In this document: positions 10,453-23,116 of the stretch, in pieces
How the letters are laid out: every line of letters starts with the position of its first letter
Numbering within the stretch: the stretch's first letter is position 1
Assembly (NCBI GenBank): GCA_918026815.1
Contig: CAKJVC010000006.1
Coordinates: forward strand, 806,001 to 870,000
From: Chalara sp. BL73
Lineage: Eukaryota; Ascomycota; Leotiomycetes; Helotiales
Length of the DNA: 64,000 nucleotides
Direction of reading: 5' to 3'
Made by a program: the position numbers and the translations under genes
Notes under the pieces: generated by a model
Database searches by the model: none
What the model was told of the DNA's origin: nothing
Seen by the model: the letters and a program-made list of their open reading frames with translations, nothing else

Positions 10453-10795
10453 AAGGCGCTGTGTACATACCTCAGGGCTGATATGTAATTTGGGCAGATG
10501 AGATGGAATTACATGAAATTAGACTTCCATGTCAGTGACCTAGACATTCTCGAAGATGAAGCTACGGAATATGCCTTGCGATTTGCAAAAGCCGGGATCA
10601 GTACAGAGCTTCACCGCATGGCTGTGATATTTAGTAATATTGTGGCTTGAGTCATATGAGATCGACTTTTTGATACTACGTTAGTATTAGTATGAAATAT
10701 CTCATGAAGCACTAGTATTAATATAAGAATTTGATATTATATTATATTAACAATATCTCTATATCTCTATATATAAGGTAAAATAAATTCAAATC
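10453..10795. other. 3' flank of SDR gene, increasingly AT-rich
   Basis: Holds the presumed 3' untranslated region. From about 10670 it becomes TA-rich simple sequence, up to the left inverted repeat of the large repeat block. No gene seen. Confidence 0.5.
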
Positions 10796-10962
10796 GTTTT
10801 GATTAGAAAGCTTGCTCTTTTACTAAAGTCAGAACCCAGTGCGTGGGGGCACGTGATGCCGAAAATTGGAGGGCACTGGGCTTAATCCGAATTATGTGAC
10901 TTAAAAAAAGTATATTACATAATTGTACTTTTTGTACAAGCCGTTTACAAGCTCGTGCGTTT
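10796..10962. repeat. left long terminal inverted repeat
   Basis: Pairs with 38490-38654 with roughly 75-80 percent identity by eye. Many differences are transitions towards A/T on this side, for example a stretch reading CACGGGCCATTCACGG at the right end appears as TACAAGCCGTTTACAAG here, as RIP would produce. Confidence 0.75.
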
Positions 10963-13536
10963 TACAGTAAAACAGTTTTAATTTGTAAACTTTTAAACTT
11001 TAAATTATTATAAAATATATTAAAATATTAATTTAATTACAGTATTTGCATATTTGTTAATATTAACATTTGTAATGTTTTTTAAATACTGTACTGCATA
11101 CTTTAAAAAGCTTGAACTTTTTTTATTTTTTTAAGATTTTACTAATTTTATTAATAAAATTTTAACTACTTGTATTTAATACTATACAAAACGTTTTTAA
11201 TATTGCTAAAACGAACTTTACAACTTGTCGATTTTAATATACAACTTCGAAAACGTGTTAAACGATTTGCGAACGTTGTTATACGCTCGAAAACATTTGT
11301 TACAAGCTTAAAAACAATACTGTTATTTTTTTTCGTACTCGAAATTACTATTAAACAATTTTTTTAACAATTTGCAGTAAAACCGAAATTTATATTTGCA
11401 AAACAATAGCAATATATTCAAAACTTTTATATAGTTATAAATGCTATACAAATAAAAATTTGTAGCCGGTATTATAAACGTTCGTTTTAAATACGTTTAA
11501 AAGTCGGCATTTATTAACAATGCTTTTTATAAAACAAAAACAACTAATTGCTTTTTTTAATAAGTGTAAATAATAATATAAATTTCGAAAAAGTTTTTTT
11601 TATTTGTTAGTTTTAAATTAAATTAAAAAAATAATTATTGCTTGTTTATACGTTTAAATAGTTATATATCGCGTTTGCAGCGATTAATATTACTATTCGA
11701 GCTATTGCGTAAGTTTTATACAAAATATTGTTAAAACGATTAATATATTACTTAATTTGCTTGCTAAATTAAATATAATACTTTTACGGCTGTTCGACAA
11801 TATTTTTTAAGCCGATTTTCGATATTTTTGCTAATATACTAAAAATTTTCGGGTTTATAAAAATCGAGTTTTAATTTAGTTTCGGTTTTTACAGGTTTAC
11901 TATTTAAATTACAAAAATATTACAATTTCAACAATTCGTATTAATACGCTTTTAAAAAACAGTAATTTTTATTTTATTATTTTTATTATTATTAACAATA
12001 ATAATTTTAATAGTAATTTAAATCCGGATCCGGTATAGTTTATTACAAACAGCGATTTGCTTTTTTTAAATTTTTAATTAATAGTTTTTAATATCGGTAT
12101 TAACGCTATAAAAGTTAATTTAATATTAGCAAGTTTTACAGCTAAGTATACAGCTTAAATTTTATTAAATTACAAACTGCTCGCACTTTTTATTTGTTCG
12201 ACTTTTTTAAATAAAACAGCTAAAAACGATAAGCTATTTGCTATAGTTTTTTTAACTTTTTATTTTACTAGTTATGCAAAGTTTAATATTTTACAGATTT
12301 GTAAAGTTAACTTAGCAAAATATGCGCAGCATTTATTATGCTATAAAAATAGCAAATTGAGCTAGCATTTTCGCTAGCGGTTTTTGGTTTTTAATATTTT
12401 AATACAGCGAAAAGCTAACAAATCGGCTCGATTTTACGTTTTTAAACACTCGGAAACTAAAAATTTTATTCGTAAAAAACTTGTAGAAACGTTAGTTAAC
12501 AATTCGAATTATATTTTATTTTAAATAGTTTGTTAAAGTAGCTGTTTAACCGGCATACGTTTATTTTAAAAAAATCGAAATAATGCTTTATAAGCTTAAA
12601 CTCGATTTTTTAGCTTTAACGTTGCTTTTGTTTTTTTTACGTTTAGTGCAGCTAATATACAATAAAATAACTTTTACTGTTATTTGCCGGGCCGAAATAA
12701 GCTTTTTACAAGTAATAAAATCGCGCTACAAAAATAGAAATAAAACAGCATTTAAGCCTGTTTTTATATTATTGCTTACTATTTCTACTTTCGGTTTACG
12801 GCTTTTTTACAGTACGTTATTAAGCCGTTTCTCGAGTATACCGATTTATAGAATTGTTCGAAATAGCAAACTTATAAATTTAGTTATTTTTACAAACTGT
12901 TTTAGATTTTAACCGTACTTTAATTTAACTCGGATATACTTGCGAAATTAAAAAAATTTGCTTAATACTAAAAAACGCGAATTACAGCAAAAAACTCGAA
13001 TTAAGCACAGTTTTTAAACGTTCGGAATTTAGCGTTTTTTGCGTTTACGAATATAAAAAACACTGTAAATTAATTTACGGCTTTAATTAATCGCTTTCAA
13101 CGCTACAGTACTTGTATTTAAAGCTATTGTTTACAAACAAAAAAAAGCTTGTTAGTATTTTTAACTTATCGGTTTTTTTTTTCGAAACTTTTATTCAATA
13201 CTGCAGTTAAAATATTGTTTTCGAAACGTTAAAAAACTTTCAACGACCTACAGCAGCGCTCGCTTACTTTTTCCTTTTCGAAAAAGTCGCGGTTTGTAAA
13301 CTTACGCTTCGCGCAATTAAAAAGCTTTCGATTCTACATTTATTTTTTGATTTACTTTCTTTTTTTGTTATTTTGTTATTTATACGACTATAGCTAATAC
13401 TACAAACACTCGACGCAATGCCAAAAGCAAAGTCGCTACTACGTTTTCAGGACTATTTAATATATACACTTCCGGTTTTTTTTAAAACGAAAAAACAAGT
13501 TAATCGCTTTTTGTAAGCTTCGCTACTATAAAAACG

Positions 13537-14103
13537 ATGCTTTTAACAATAATAAAATTACAGGACGAGCTGGTTACTAGCAAAAAAAAAGCTTAACACA
13601 CAGCCTAACAACAAGTTATAAAGCCCGCCGAGCTTAAACAGCTGATAGCTAACAAACTTTTTGTTAAGCGCAAAAGTTTTAAGATTTTTGTTCCGGAAAA
13701 TAAGCGAGAAATAACGGTGGAGACGCTAAGCTTAGTCTAGTTTCGTACTTTAGCGCAAGTCCGAAACATTCAAAAACTCGACAACAGCATAAACTTTATA
13801 TATAAAACTTGGACTATTTAGCTCGCTAGCTACTTTAAAAACTACTTAAAACTTTTTTTTACTAAAAAAAGCAAAATGTTTTACGTGTTTCGCTTTACAA
13901 CAAAAACAGTTTAAAAAATACATGTGTTACAAATAAAAAAATTCTTTTTTATGCGTTTTAGTACTATAGAAAAAATGTTCGAAACGTTTAATATTGTGGC
14001 GGGGAACATGCTGAGAGCAAGAACAGCAACAGGATCTAGCACAAAACTCATAGGCGTGATAGCGGTGGCTGTAGCATACTGGGGAAAGCACCGGCGAGCT
14101 TAA
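13537..14103 (+). pseudogene. decayed ORF of unknown family running into a GC island
   Basis: A single plus-strand frame of 189 codons is interrupted by only five stops, all TAA or TAG (codons that C-to-T change makes from CAA/CAG), and ends at TAA. It reads as protein-like: a helical Gln/Lys-rich start (TIIKLQDELVTSKKKA), a basic middle part, and a last 35 codons of normal composition ending VAVAYWGKHRRA. I do not recognise the family. It may be a transposon protein (for example a gag- or LINE-ORF1-like C-terminus) belonging to the host of the inverted repeats. The switch from RIP-mutated to unmutated sequence inside one frame is the best sign it was once coding. Confidence 0.35.
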
Positions 14104-14210
14104 GCTCTATATAATAAATAAACGTCAATAGCTTATAAAAGTGTAAAATATAAAAGGGTGGAAAGGTGTATTGTATTTTTTATAATAGTGCGCCTCCTTA
14201 CCGGAAGCGC

Positions 14211-14270
14211 AAGTTATATACAACTTATGCTTATTAAGTTATATACAACTTATGCTTATTAAGTTATATA
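14211..14270. repeat. 25-bp direct tandem repeat, 2.4 copies
   Basis: Two perfect 25-base units beginning AAGTTATATACAACTTATGC (14211-14235, 14236-14260) are followed by a 10-base partial copy. It lies 3' of the decayed ORF. Confidence 0.85.
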
Positions 14271-16918
14271 ACTAACTACTTATAAATATCACGTAACAGA
14301 GTATAAAAAAAAAGAAAATCGTTTTTACTATATCCGTTTCTTTTTTTATATGTGCTCGCTTCGAGCACTAGTTAGTAAAAGTTTGCGTTTAGTTAAATCG
14401 AGCTTTTTTCTTTTAATATTGCCTTATAAATTGTCGTTACATTACGTAATTCACTTTTTACTCTCGAAAGTAAATATTAACTTGTTTAGCTAGCAATAAA
14501 ATATCGACTTTTTTATATTACTTTTTTTAAATTTTTTTTAATTTACAACTTTACAACAACAACAACAACTCGATTTTTAATAATTATAATTTTTTTCGAG
14601 CAATATTATAAAAATTTAATTTATTATTTGTATAATATTCAACTGTTTAATTTTTTGCAAAAATCAATTGCTAACTGTTTATTTTTTAATAAATTTTTTT
14701 TTACAACTACTTTTTATTCGAGCTTTTTATACAACTTTTTATTTGATTTTTTTATACTCGACTGTATCGAGCATACAATTAAATTAAATAAGCTATTAGT
14801 ATAAAAAAATTAAAAAGTATTTCTTTACTGCAACGCTTTTAATACATTGTTGTTGCGCAAATCGATTTTTTAATCGGTTTTTGCTTTTACTTTTAACTTA
14901 CAATTTTTTTACAATTTTTTTTTTATACTTAATTTTTTATTTTACACTTAATTTTTTACTTTATACTTATTGTCGATACAAATTAAAGCTAAGTCGTTTT
15001 TTTTTTGACTTGTTTTTATTACTAACTAGTATTAAAAACAAAAATTATCGACCAAAATAAACTTCGCGACTACACATTAAAAATAAAGTAAAGCGCTAGC
15101 AAAGCTGCGTTAGCGAAACTGCAACGCAAAAATTATAAATATGCCGGATTTTTTTTTTTTTTTTTATTACTAACTGTTGTTTGTAGCTTTTCAACTACTT
15201 TTAACAGTTATACAATTAGAAATAAAGTTAAAGTTCGAACAAAACAACAATTACGTTATACTTTTTTTAATTTTTTTTTTTAAACAATTTTAATAAAATG
15301 TTAAAATAAAGTATTAAAGTAAAAAGCTGTTGTATTTATTAACGTTATGTTTTTAACTTTTTAATACTTGCAAATTGTAGTAAATAAAACAAAACTAAAG
15401 TTTTAGCAAAGCTATAAATAAAACAAATCGTTTTATAATTTTTATTACTAACTGTTATTTTTAGCGTTTTTTTAATTTTTAGCAATTATACAATTAAAAA
15501 TAAAGTTAAAACTTAAGCAAAACAATAAATACAGTTACTTTTTTTTTATTTTTAAACTATACTTCGAATTAAAATGTTATTTAAAAATAAAACAAAACAA
15601 TAAAATAACAAGTTTTTACAATTTAACAATATTATAATTTTAACGTTGCTGTAGTATTGCAAATTATAGCGTTAAAAGCGTAAACTTAAAAAAACTTAAC
15701 AAATTTAATTTTAGCGCAACTATTTGCGATTAAACTATACCGGTTAGTTTTAAAAACGTGCACGTTTTTATTTGTACTAACTTTTTTTTTTTCGAATACA
15801 GTTATTATGCAGTTTTCGGGTTTTTTTGTTGTTTTTTCGAGTCGAAAAGTATTGTTAATATAAGTTTTAATTTTCGAAAAGCAGTATTTGCTATTTTTAT
15901 TGCATTTTTTTATTAAGCTATTTGTTTTTTTAATACAGCGATTTTTTATTTGTATTTTTATTAATTAACTATAAAAAAACTTTACTCGAAACAGTTTAAC
16001 GCGTTATTATTAATAGCAGTATTAAAATTGTTCAGCTTAAACGTTGCGCAATTGTTTTTTAGTTAACGAAATCTTTTATTTATAGCTTATTTTGTTTGTT
16101 AAGTTTTAATTGTTTTTAACGGCGAAAACAAAAATCTATTTACTAAAAAACTTGTTTTTATAAACGAGTTTTAAAGTGTTTAACGTATTGCGTTTTTTAT
16201 TGTTACAAAATTGAATTTTAAGTTTTTGCACTTTATACATTGTTTGTTTATTAATACTTAAAATTGTTTGTTTATAAACTTTTAATTTTATTTCCGAAAA
16301 ACAACAAATTAAATTTAGTTTAAACTTGTTGTAACTAAGTATTTTTAAACGTTATCGAATTTTTTCGTTTTTTTTTTTCGTTAATAGCGTTACAAAATAA
16401 AAACTTTTAAAATCAAAATAAGTTTTTTAAAACTAAAACTAAACTTACTGAAACTGCTAAATTTAAATTTAAATCGTAAGTTATAAAAGCATTTTCGAGT
16501 TATTAAAGTATATTAAGCTTGCTAAAAGCTTGTAAAATTGTTTTAAAGTTTAAAATTTTTTTTAAACTATTAATTTTTACAAACTTAAAGTTAAATTAAA
16601 TACTAAAAATAGTTATTTTAACGTTTTTTTTTCAAATTTTAAAAAGTTTGCTAAAAAGCCGCACTTCGCTTAAGCTTTTTTTAATAATTTTTTGTTTTTT
16701 TTTTCGAAATAACTAAAAAAAAAATTATTTTTTTAGCTGTTTTAATTTTTTTTACTATAGCTTTAAAAGCTTTTTATAAAACTTTTTATAGTTTTAAAAT
16801 ATATACAGTTTTAAAAACTGTTTAACTTAATTAGTTTATTTAAAAATAGTTTGCTGTTTTTTTTATTTTATTTTTTTGTAAGTTTTTAAAAGTTGCGTTT
16901 TGTTTGCCGATACAATAA

Positions 16919-17373
16919 TGTAACGTACGGGGTAGCCTTAGGCCGAGGTAGCTGGGCTTGGGGCTCGTTGGTTGGTATGGTATATATGAAATAGACTAGA
17001 CACTGCTTCTCACTGAGGAGTAAGACGTTACAAGTATAACAAAAACTATATTGCTAAACTATAAAGTAAGTTTTGAGCACGAAGCTTTTAAACTATAAAA
17101 CTACGACTACTTATATGCTATAGCTAAGCTGGAGTCCCTTAAAGTCCCTGGAGTCCACATAAACTCCCAAAACTCCTCCAAACTTCATTACGTGACACGG
17201 TCGCGGTTTCCAGGAGTTAATAAGCCGTTTGCTTCTTTACTCACTTAAAGTCCTAAAACACTAGCTGATTCTGGGACCCACATCCCTAGAATCTTTATTA
17301 GTCCTAAAACGCCAGAGCGTCCTAAGGCTTCTTTTTTAGAGCTTTAGCAAGTCTCAAAATTCGGTTCGTGACA
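16919..17373 (-). repeat. 3' LTR of Gypsy element 1
   Basis: 455 bp. Its left (outer) half keeps G/C where the partner LTR shows A/T, while its right (inner) half is the more mutated of the pair. See the finding on polar RIP. Confidence 0.95.
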
Positions 17374-17462
17374 CTATTCCCTTTCCGTTTTAGCGTGTTC
17401 TTACGCTTAAATACAAGTAAAGAAATCTTGTGCAAAAAGCATGGTTTTTTTCCTTTTTCACT

Positions 17463-18059
17463 ATGCTACCTCAGCGCACGAACAGAATCAAAAATCGTAG
17501 TAAAAGTTTGTCCAAAAAAAAAATTCGTAAAAAATTTGAATTAGCTGATTTTATCGAGTTTGTCGGCGAAAAAATGTTTTTATGTACTCGGTGTAAAAAA
17601 AAGAATTTAAAATGCGTTGCTGATCCAGAAAAAAAGCGTTTAGCGAAGTGTTCTAAATGTATACGAGCGAAGTGTCTTTGCGACACGAACGTTCCTTTGT
17701 CCGAGCGCTAAAACTTCGAAGTCCCGCGCTTAGCTGATTAAATGTTTTTCGATTGCTAGTTGGAACGGCTGGATAACGAGAAAGAAAAAGCTTCGGCCCA
17801 GGCCCAAAAAGCTATAGCTAAAGTGGCCCGTCTCAGAAAACAAAAAGCATTTATCAAAAGTCGTCGAAAAGAAATAGCTCGTCGTAGTTTTTGCTATTTG
17901 GAAAAACTGAATACTGCCGAAAAAAAAAAAAAAAAAAAAGCTAAAACAAAAAAAAACGAAGTACAAAAGCAAGCCGCTGCTGCTAACGTTGCTTTTGCTG
18001 CTAACGAATTTTATAACGATTTTTTAGCGAGATTTTCTAGTTTTTCAAACTTTTTTTAA
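17463..18059 (+). pseudogene. opposite-strand ORF of Gypsy element 1: Cys-cluster plus coiled-coil protein
   Basis: One plus-strand frame from an ATG 90 bases beyond the 3' LTR to a TAA that nearly meets the convergent end of pol. It has 199 codons, with three internal TAA/TAG stops between codons 84 and 99 that C-to-T change of Gln codons would explain. Residues about 1-35 are very basic. Residues about 39-72 hold CTRCKKKNLKC, then CSKC and CLC, giving the spacing C-x2-C-x6-C-x11-C-x2-C-x4-C-x-C, which suggests a zinc-binding module. The second half (from LERLDNEKEK) is a long charged coiled coil rich in Lys, Glu and Ala. It is not gag or pol, which lie on the other strand. A homologous frame sits at the same place in element 2. 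Function unknown; nucleic-acid binding is a guess from the basic Cys cluster. Confidence 0.7.
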
Positions 18060-18067
18060 GCAAATCA

Positions 18068-21000
18068 AGATTTTGTTAATAAAACTCTGCCAACAATTCA
18101 AAGCAATTAAAGTTGCTTTTAAGTTCTTATGTGTTTTCTGAATGTAAGTAGTTTTTTTATTTAACGAAATATTTAACTTGCGTCTTAACGTACTTGCAGT
18201 CCAGGATTTGTTCTACTTTATACTCGGCGTTTAAGTTGACTAGAAAAATTTCGGTTTTTAGTGCTAGTAAAGCGCTCGGTAGTGTTTTCTCGAACAAGAA
18301 TACGTAAAATACTAAGTAAATATTTATGTTTTTAAGCAAATCCAATTTATAGTTTAAAAGTTTTTTGACTTTTTTGATTTTGTATAGTCCTAATTTCTTG
18401 TAGTCCAGTTTGTCGTTTGGTTTTTTAGTGTTAATATTTTTTCTAAACAAATAAACTTTTTTTCTTTTCTCGAAAGTAAACTCCTGACTACGTTTCCTGT
18501 TGTAGTAGTAAGCGTTTTTTTTTGCTACAAACTGCAGGTCTTTTGCTAGTTTTTTGTACAGGTTTTTAATGTTTCGAACTTGGATTCAAGCATGTTTATT
18601 GTCGATGTTCGTAATTTTTGGTTTTCTGTATACTACTAGTTCGTAGCCGTAGTTGGCGAAAAATAGTAAAACTAGTGTTGTTTCTGTAGTCGAACTGTTG
18701 TATGCGAATTGTGCAAGCAGCAATAGTTGGACTTAATTGTTTTGCTTGTAGTTAATATAATATTTTAAATATGTTTTTACTATTTAGTTCATTCTTTTTG
18801 TTTAGCTATTTGTTTGCGAATAAAAAAACGTAGATAGCTTTTTCTTAGCGTTCAACTGCGCTATAAAGCTTGTCCAAAACTTGAATGTAAAAAGTTTGTT
18901 TTTGTCCGATATAATTTCTTTTAGTAGCTTATGCGAAACGATTATTTCCTTAAAAAAAGTATGTACGAAGTCTTTTGCCGTACTTAATTCGCAGTATAAA
19001 ATAAGTATTACATATTTCGTTAGTTTTTCTACTATAACTAAAATAGAATTGTATTTCACTTTTGTTACTAGATTTTTAGATTTTGAAAGCTTAACGACAA
19101 AGTCTTAAAATATTAATTTTTATAGTGTAAGTAGTATCGAAGTTGTTTGTATTTGCCTATAAAAAGCTCGGCGTAAAGCTCTGTTCCTGATGCAAGTATT
19201 ACAACTACTAACTACCGTTTTTACTATAGCTCTCAGTTTTAAACACTAAAAAGTTTTCGCAATTCTTTTATACGTTTTTCTGATTCTTTAGTGTCCGTAT
19301 GCAAAAAAGCTATATTGTTTTTTAACGAAGCTTTTTTTGATTTTTTCAGGTATATACAGCTTTTTTGTTTCTTTTTGTCGAAAAATCCCGTTATTTTTTT
19401 TATTCTTTTCGAAAGTTTTTTTCAGCATTCGTTGTACGCTTAAGTCTCGTTTAGCGCTGTTTTTAAAGCGTACTAACTATAACTCGGTAAAGTCATGTTT
19501 TACTGTTGCTGCAATCTTTTTTATATTTAGAACAAAGTTTTTATTCTCGAGCTTTTTAAACAAAGCTGTTTCCTGGTATACTTTAAAGTTTTCGTACTTT
19601 AGTTTCCTGCTAAGCGCGTCAGCTTTCGCGTTGTTTGTTTCGCTAACGTACTTAATAACCAGGTCGAATCCTGCTAGTTCCTTAGCTTATTTAGCTAACT
19701 TTCGATTGTTTAGGACTTTAGTAGTAATAAAAGTTCGAAGATTTATATAGTCGATGTAAATAGTAACTGTAAATTTTGCTTTTTGTAAGTAAATACGCCA
19801 GTGTTTTAGTGCTTCCACAATTGCAAGCAGTTTTTTTTCATAAATGTTGTAGTTCTGTTTTGCTAACGACATTGTTTTTGAAAAGTAAGCAACGAAGTAT
19901 AGCTTGTTGTTGTCGTTCTTTTAAAAGTGAACCGTTTTTATTGTTGTATTTAAAACATTAGTCTCGACTATGTTTTTTTTATCTTTGTTATAGTATTAAA
20001 GAATTGGTTCTTTAGCGAATCTGTTTTTGATTTCTTTGAAAGCTGCTTCTTGATTTATTCCCTACTCGAAAAGTACGTTTTTTTTAGTCAGTTGTGTTAA
20101 AAAATAAGCTAACCCTGAATATCTTTTGATAAATTGTCGGCAAAAGTTAGCGAACCCCAAAAATGATTGCACGTTTTTAACGTTGCGTAATAACTTTTAT
20201 TCTTGGATATCTCTGATTTTAATAAGATTTATAGCGAAATACTTTGCTTCGACAATGTATTTCAAGAAATCCATTTTAGTAACACTGAATTTGCACTTTG
20301 ACAATTTTAAGCAGAAGTTTACCTGCGCGAACTTTCGCATAACTTGTTTCACGTACTTTTCGTGTTTTTTCGGTTTTTCCGAGTAAATTAAAATGTCGTC
20401 GAAGTAGTATACGACTGTTTTTTATAAGAATTCCTTTAAAATATCTTCGTTCTGTTTTTAGCAGATTGCAAAAGCATTAGTTAAGCCGAAAAGCATAACT
20501 ATATACTTTTATAGCTCCGAAAGTAGTATAAAAGCTGTTTTTTATTTATAGCTTTTTTTGATTCGTATTAAAGCGAACAAACTTTTCTGATCAAACTTAG
20601 TAAATATTTTTGCTTTAGCTAGGCTGTTTCGCAAATACTAGCCGCTAAGCACAAAGTATACATCTTTTATTGTAACGTTGTTTAAGCTACAATAGTTTAC
20701 GTAAAGTTTTCTTTTAAGGTCCTTTTTGTTTCTTTTTTTTTTGCGTGCTAATAGCATATTCGATGCTGCTAGTAATTTAGATTTCTTAATCTATTTTTTT
20801 TTTGTTAATTCTTTTACATATTCTTTAAGCGTTTTCAAGATTTGTAAATTGTGTGGCTTCAGTTTTTCAAAAAGTAGCTCTTTTTTTTTTTTCAGATTAA
20901 TCTCATGATTCTATAGCTAATGTTTTAGCAAAGTACGCATGTTTTGTAAGTTTTCAAACAGCTGTAAAAATTCTTTATATAGTGCAAGTATTTAGTCGAA

Positions 21001-23095
21001 TACGTTTCTCGCGCTTCGTTGCACCGAACTTTCAGGTTTTCGAAGTTCCGGCTTAAAAAAAACGGCGCTAGCTTTTTTTTCGCTATGCGTATTTTGTAAG
21101 TCACTTTTTACACAAGTACATTTGTTGAACTGGATACTATCGTCCGTTCAGTCTATATTTAAGTTGTGCTTTCTGACTTAAAAAATCCCGAAAATAACGT
21201 TATGCTTTCCGATTAGCATAACGTTTAATACTATTTTTTCGGTGTGCTTTTTTAGCATAACTATTTTTATAAGCAAAGTTTTTTTTTTAACTTATTTATT
21301 TGTGCTAACGTTTTTTCCATTTATCGCTGTTACTTGATACAGTCTTTTTTTGTATATAGTTCTAATAGCTTTTTTTTGGACATACTCCGTATTAATGTAC
21401 ATACTTATTGCTTCAGTATTAATTATAACTTTAGTGTTTCTGCTTTCAAGCTTCACTTTTTTTTTAAGTTAGTGCAGTCTTGACGTAGCTGCCGCTTGTT
21501 TTAGTTTTTGTTCGCAAATAACGTTGCTGTATATAGCGTTCAACTATATTCTGTAATCGAGCTTCTTTTTTATTAGCCTGTAAAGTTTATTTTTTTCCAA
21601 GTAACTGAATTCTTGTTTTTTATTTTTTGCGAACATTTTGTAGTTAAAGTCCCTAGTTATTTTACATTAAAAGCAGCGCTTTTTTTGTTTAACTATTATT
21701 TCTCAGGTATTACTTTCTTCTAAGTGCTGTTTTAGTCCCGAAAGTTTTTTTTTAGCTGTATATTTTTCGATAGTTTTTTTATTTGCTAGTTAAAACGCTA
21801 CACAGTGTTCGTTTTCGTATATAACTTCGGCTTTTATACCGAGGAGTTTCGTGTTTATACTTCTTTTTTGCGGTTTTCTCCAATAGTCGGGCTTTTTTAT
21901 ATTTGTCAGAAAAAACTATGCTCTAGCTTTTTTTTCGAACAAAGCTAACTTTTATTTTTTACTAACTTCTGAATGTAGCTTTAGCGCTAGCGCCGGGCTT
22001 ATAGTTCTTGAAGCAAAAAAGCCGAGCTCCGAAAATTGTGTTGCTATTTCTATGTTTTCGAGTTTTTTCTCGAAAAACTCATAAAAGATTTTTTGTGCTT
22101 TATACTTTTTTACACGTTTTTCTACGCAAACTTCTTTAACTTAAATAGCATTAGCTTGTTTCTTACTGCCGTTTTTTTTGTAGAATAAAGCTATATGCTT
22201 TTTTTTGCTGCAAGTATAGCACAGCTTGTTTTCTTTTCTGTGCTGTATTTTTTTTTTAGATATAGACTTTTTTTTTCTTGTAGCGTCTAGCTTTATAAGC
22301 TCCGGCCAACAGTTTGGCTTTTTTTTTAAGTCACGCTTTTTTTTTTCGTTCTTGTAGTACCGGCGTTTTTCTATAAATTTCTAATTTTTGTAAAAATCAC
22401 TAATTCTGTTGTTTATTAACACGGACATTTCGATTAATAATTCTATATTTGTAAAGTTGTCCATTCGAACGAGTTTAGCTTAAACGTAAATTTTAAGCTT
22501 TTTTATATAATAGCTAATTAAAGCCTGAACGTTCTAGCCGGTTTAAACAGCGTGTTTCCTGAATTCTGTAGCGTAAGCAATAGTCGTTTCTGTTTGTTGC
22601 AAGCTATACAAATGTCGTTTAGCAGTCTTTTTTTTATTTATGTCCTCGAATACGGCTTTGATTGCTTTTTTAAATCCCGACTATTTTTCCAACGCTATTT
22701 TAGTAGCTGCTATATATTTGTCGATGTTTTCGTTATGCTAAAAGTAGTCTTTTAAAAGCGGCATGACTTACTTGGCCGCGTTTCCCCTAAAGTAAAAAAC
22801 AGCGAACAAACAGTAAGCTTTTTTATAAAGAAATTTGTTATTATTGAACTTCTGATAAATCTTTATTTGCAGAAAGAAAGTCTTAAGATTTCTTTTGTTT
22901 CCGTAATACTTATTTAGCAAAAAGACTTTTAAAGTTTCCGAAACTTCGACTTTAGTAAGTTCGACGTCGAAAAGCTCGATATTTCTGTTTTTGTTAGTAG
23001 CAGTAGTGTCCGGAGTAACCACTTCTTTTTTTGCTTTTTGTCCTGCCGTGCTAGCAAAAAAACTTCCCGTGTTGAGTGCTATATTGCTTAGTTAC
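18068..23095 (-). pseudogene. gag-pol of Gypsy element 1 (RIP-inactivated)
   Basis: On the minus strand: a gag N-terminus with PDTTATNKNRN and the KFNNNKF gag core (about 22768-23095). A zinc knuckle follows near 22200 reading KLCYTCSKKKHIA, with its last Cys changed to Tyr. The reverse transcriptase shows YFDDILIYSE near 20400 and [15 protein letters not shown]. RNase H has NYNIYEKKLLAIVEALKHW (19687-19872), integrase has ILVIVEKLTKYV and ISDKNKLFTFKFW (about 18802-19059), and a GPY/F-type C-terminus and chromodomain end near 18068. Tryptophan codons have become stops (VK*KNY, ENT*EL in the chromodomain), as TGG-to-TAA/TAG RIP change does. The order RT-RNaseH-integrase-chromodomain defines a chromovirus. 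Confidence 0.9.
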
Positions 23096-23116
23096 TTCAA
23101 AACCAGGTGCTTAAAG

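Larger units (their letters stand above)
10963..16913. other. RIP-degraded AT-rich DNA, few readable remnants
   Basis: Six kilobases of extreme AT richness with stops in every frame. Only a plus-strand decayed frame at 13537-14103, a GC-richer island at about 13995-14110 and a 25-bp tandem repeat at 14211-14270 stand out. An open frame at 12583-12912 has no family resemblance and is probably chance. Confidence 0.6.

Noticed and set aside
12583..12912. 109-codon open frame in the AT-rich region
   Set aside because: Composition is that of random AT-rich sequence (Leu/Phe/Ile/Lys/Arg), with no family resemblance and no neighbouring coherent frame.
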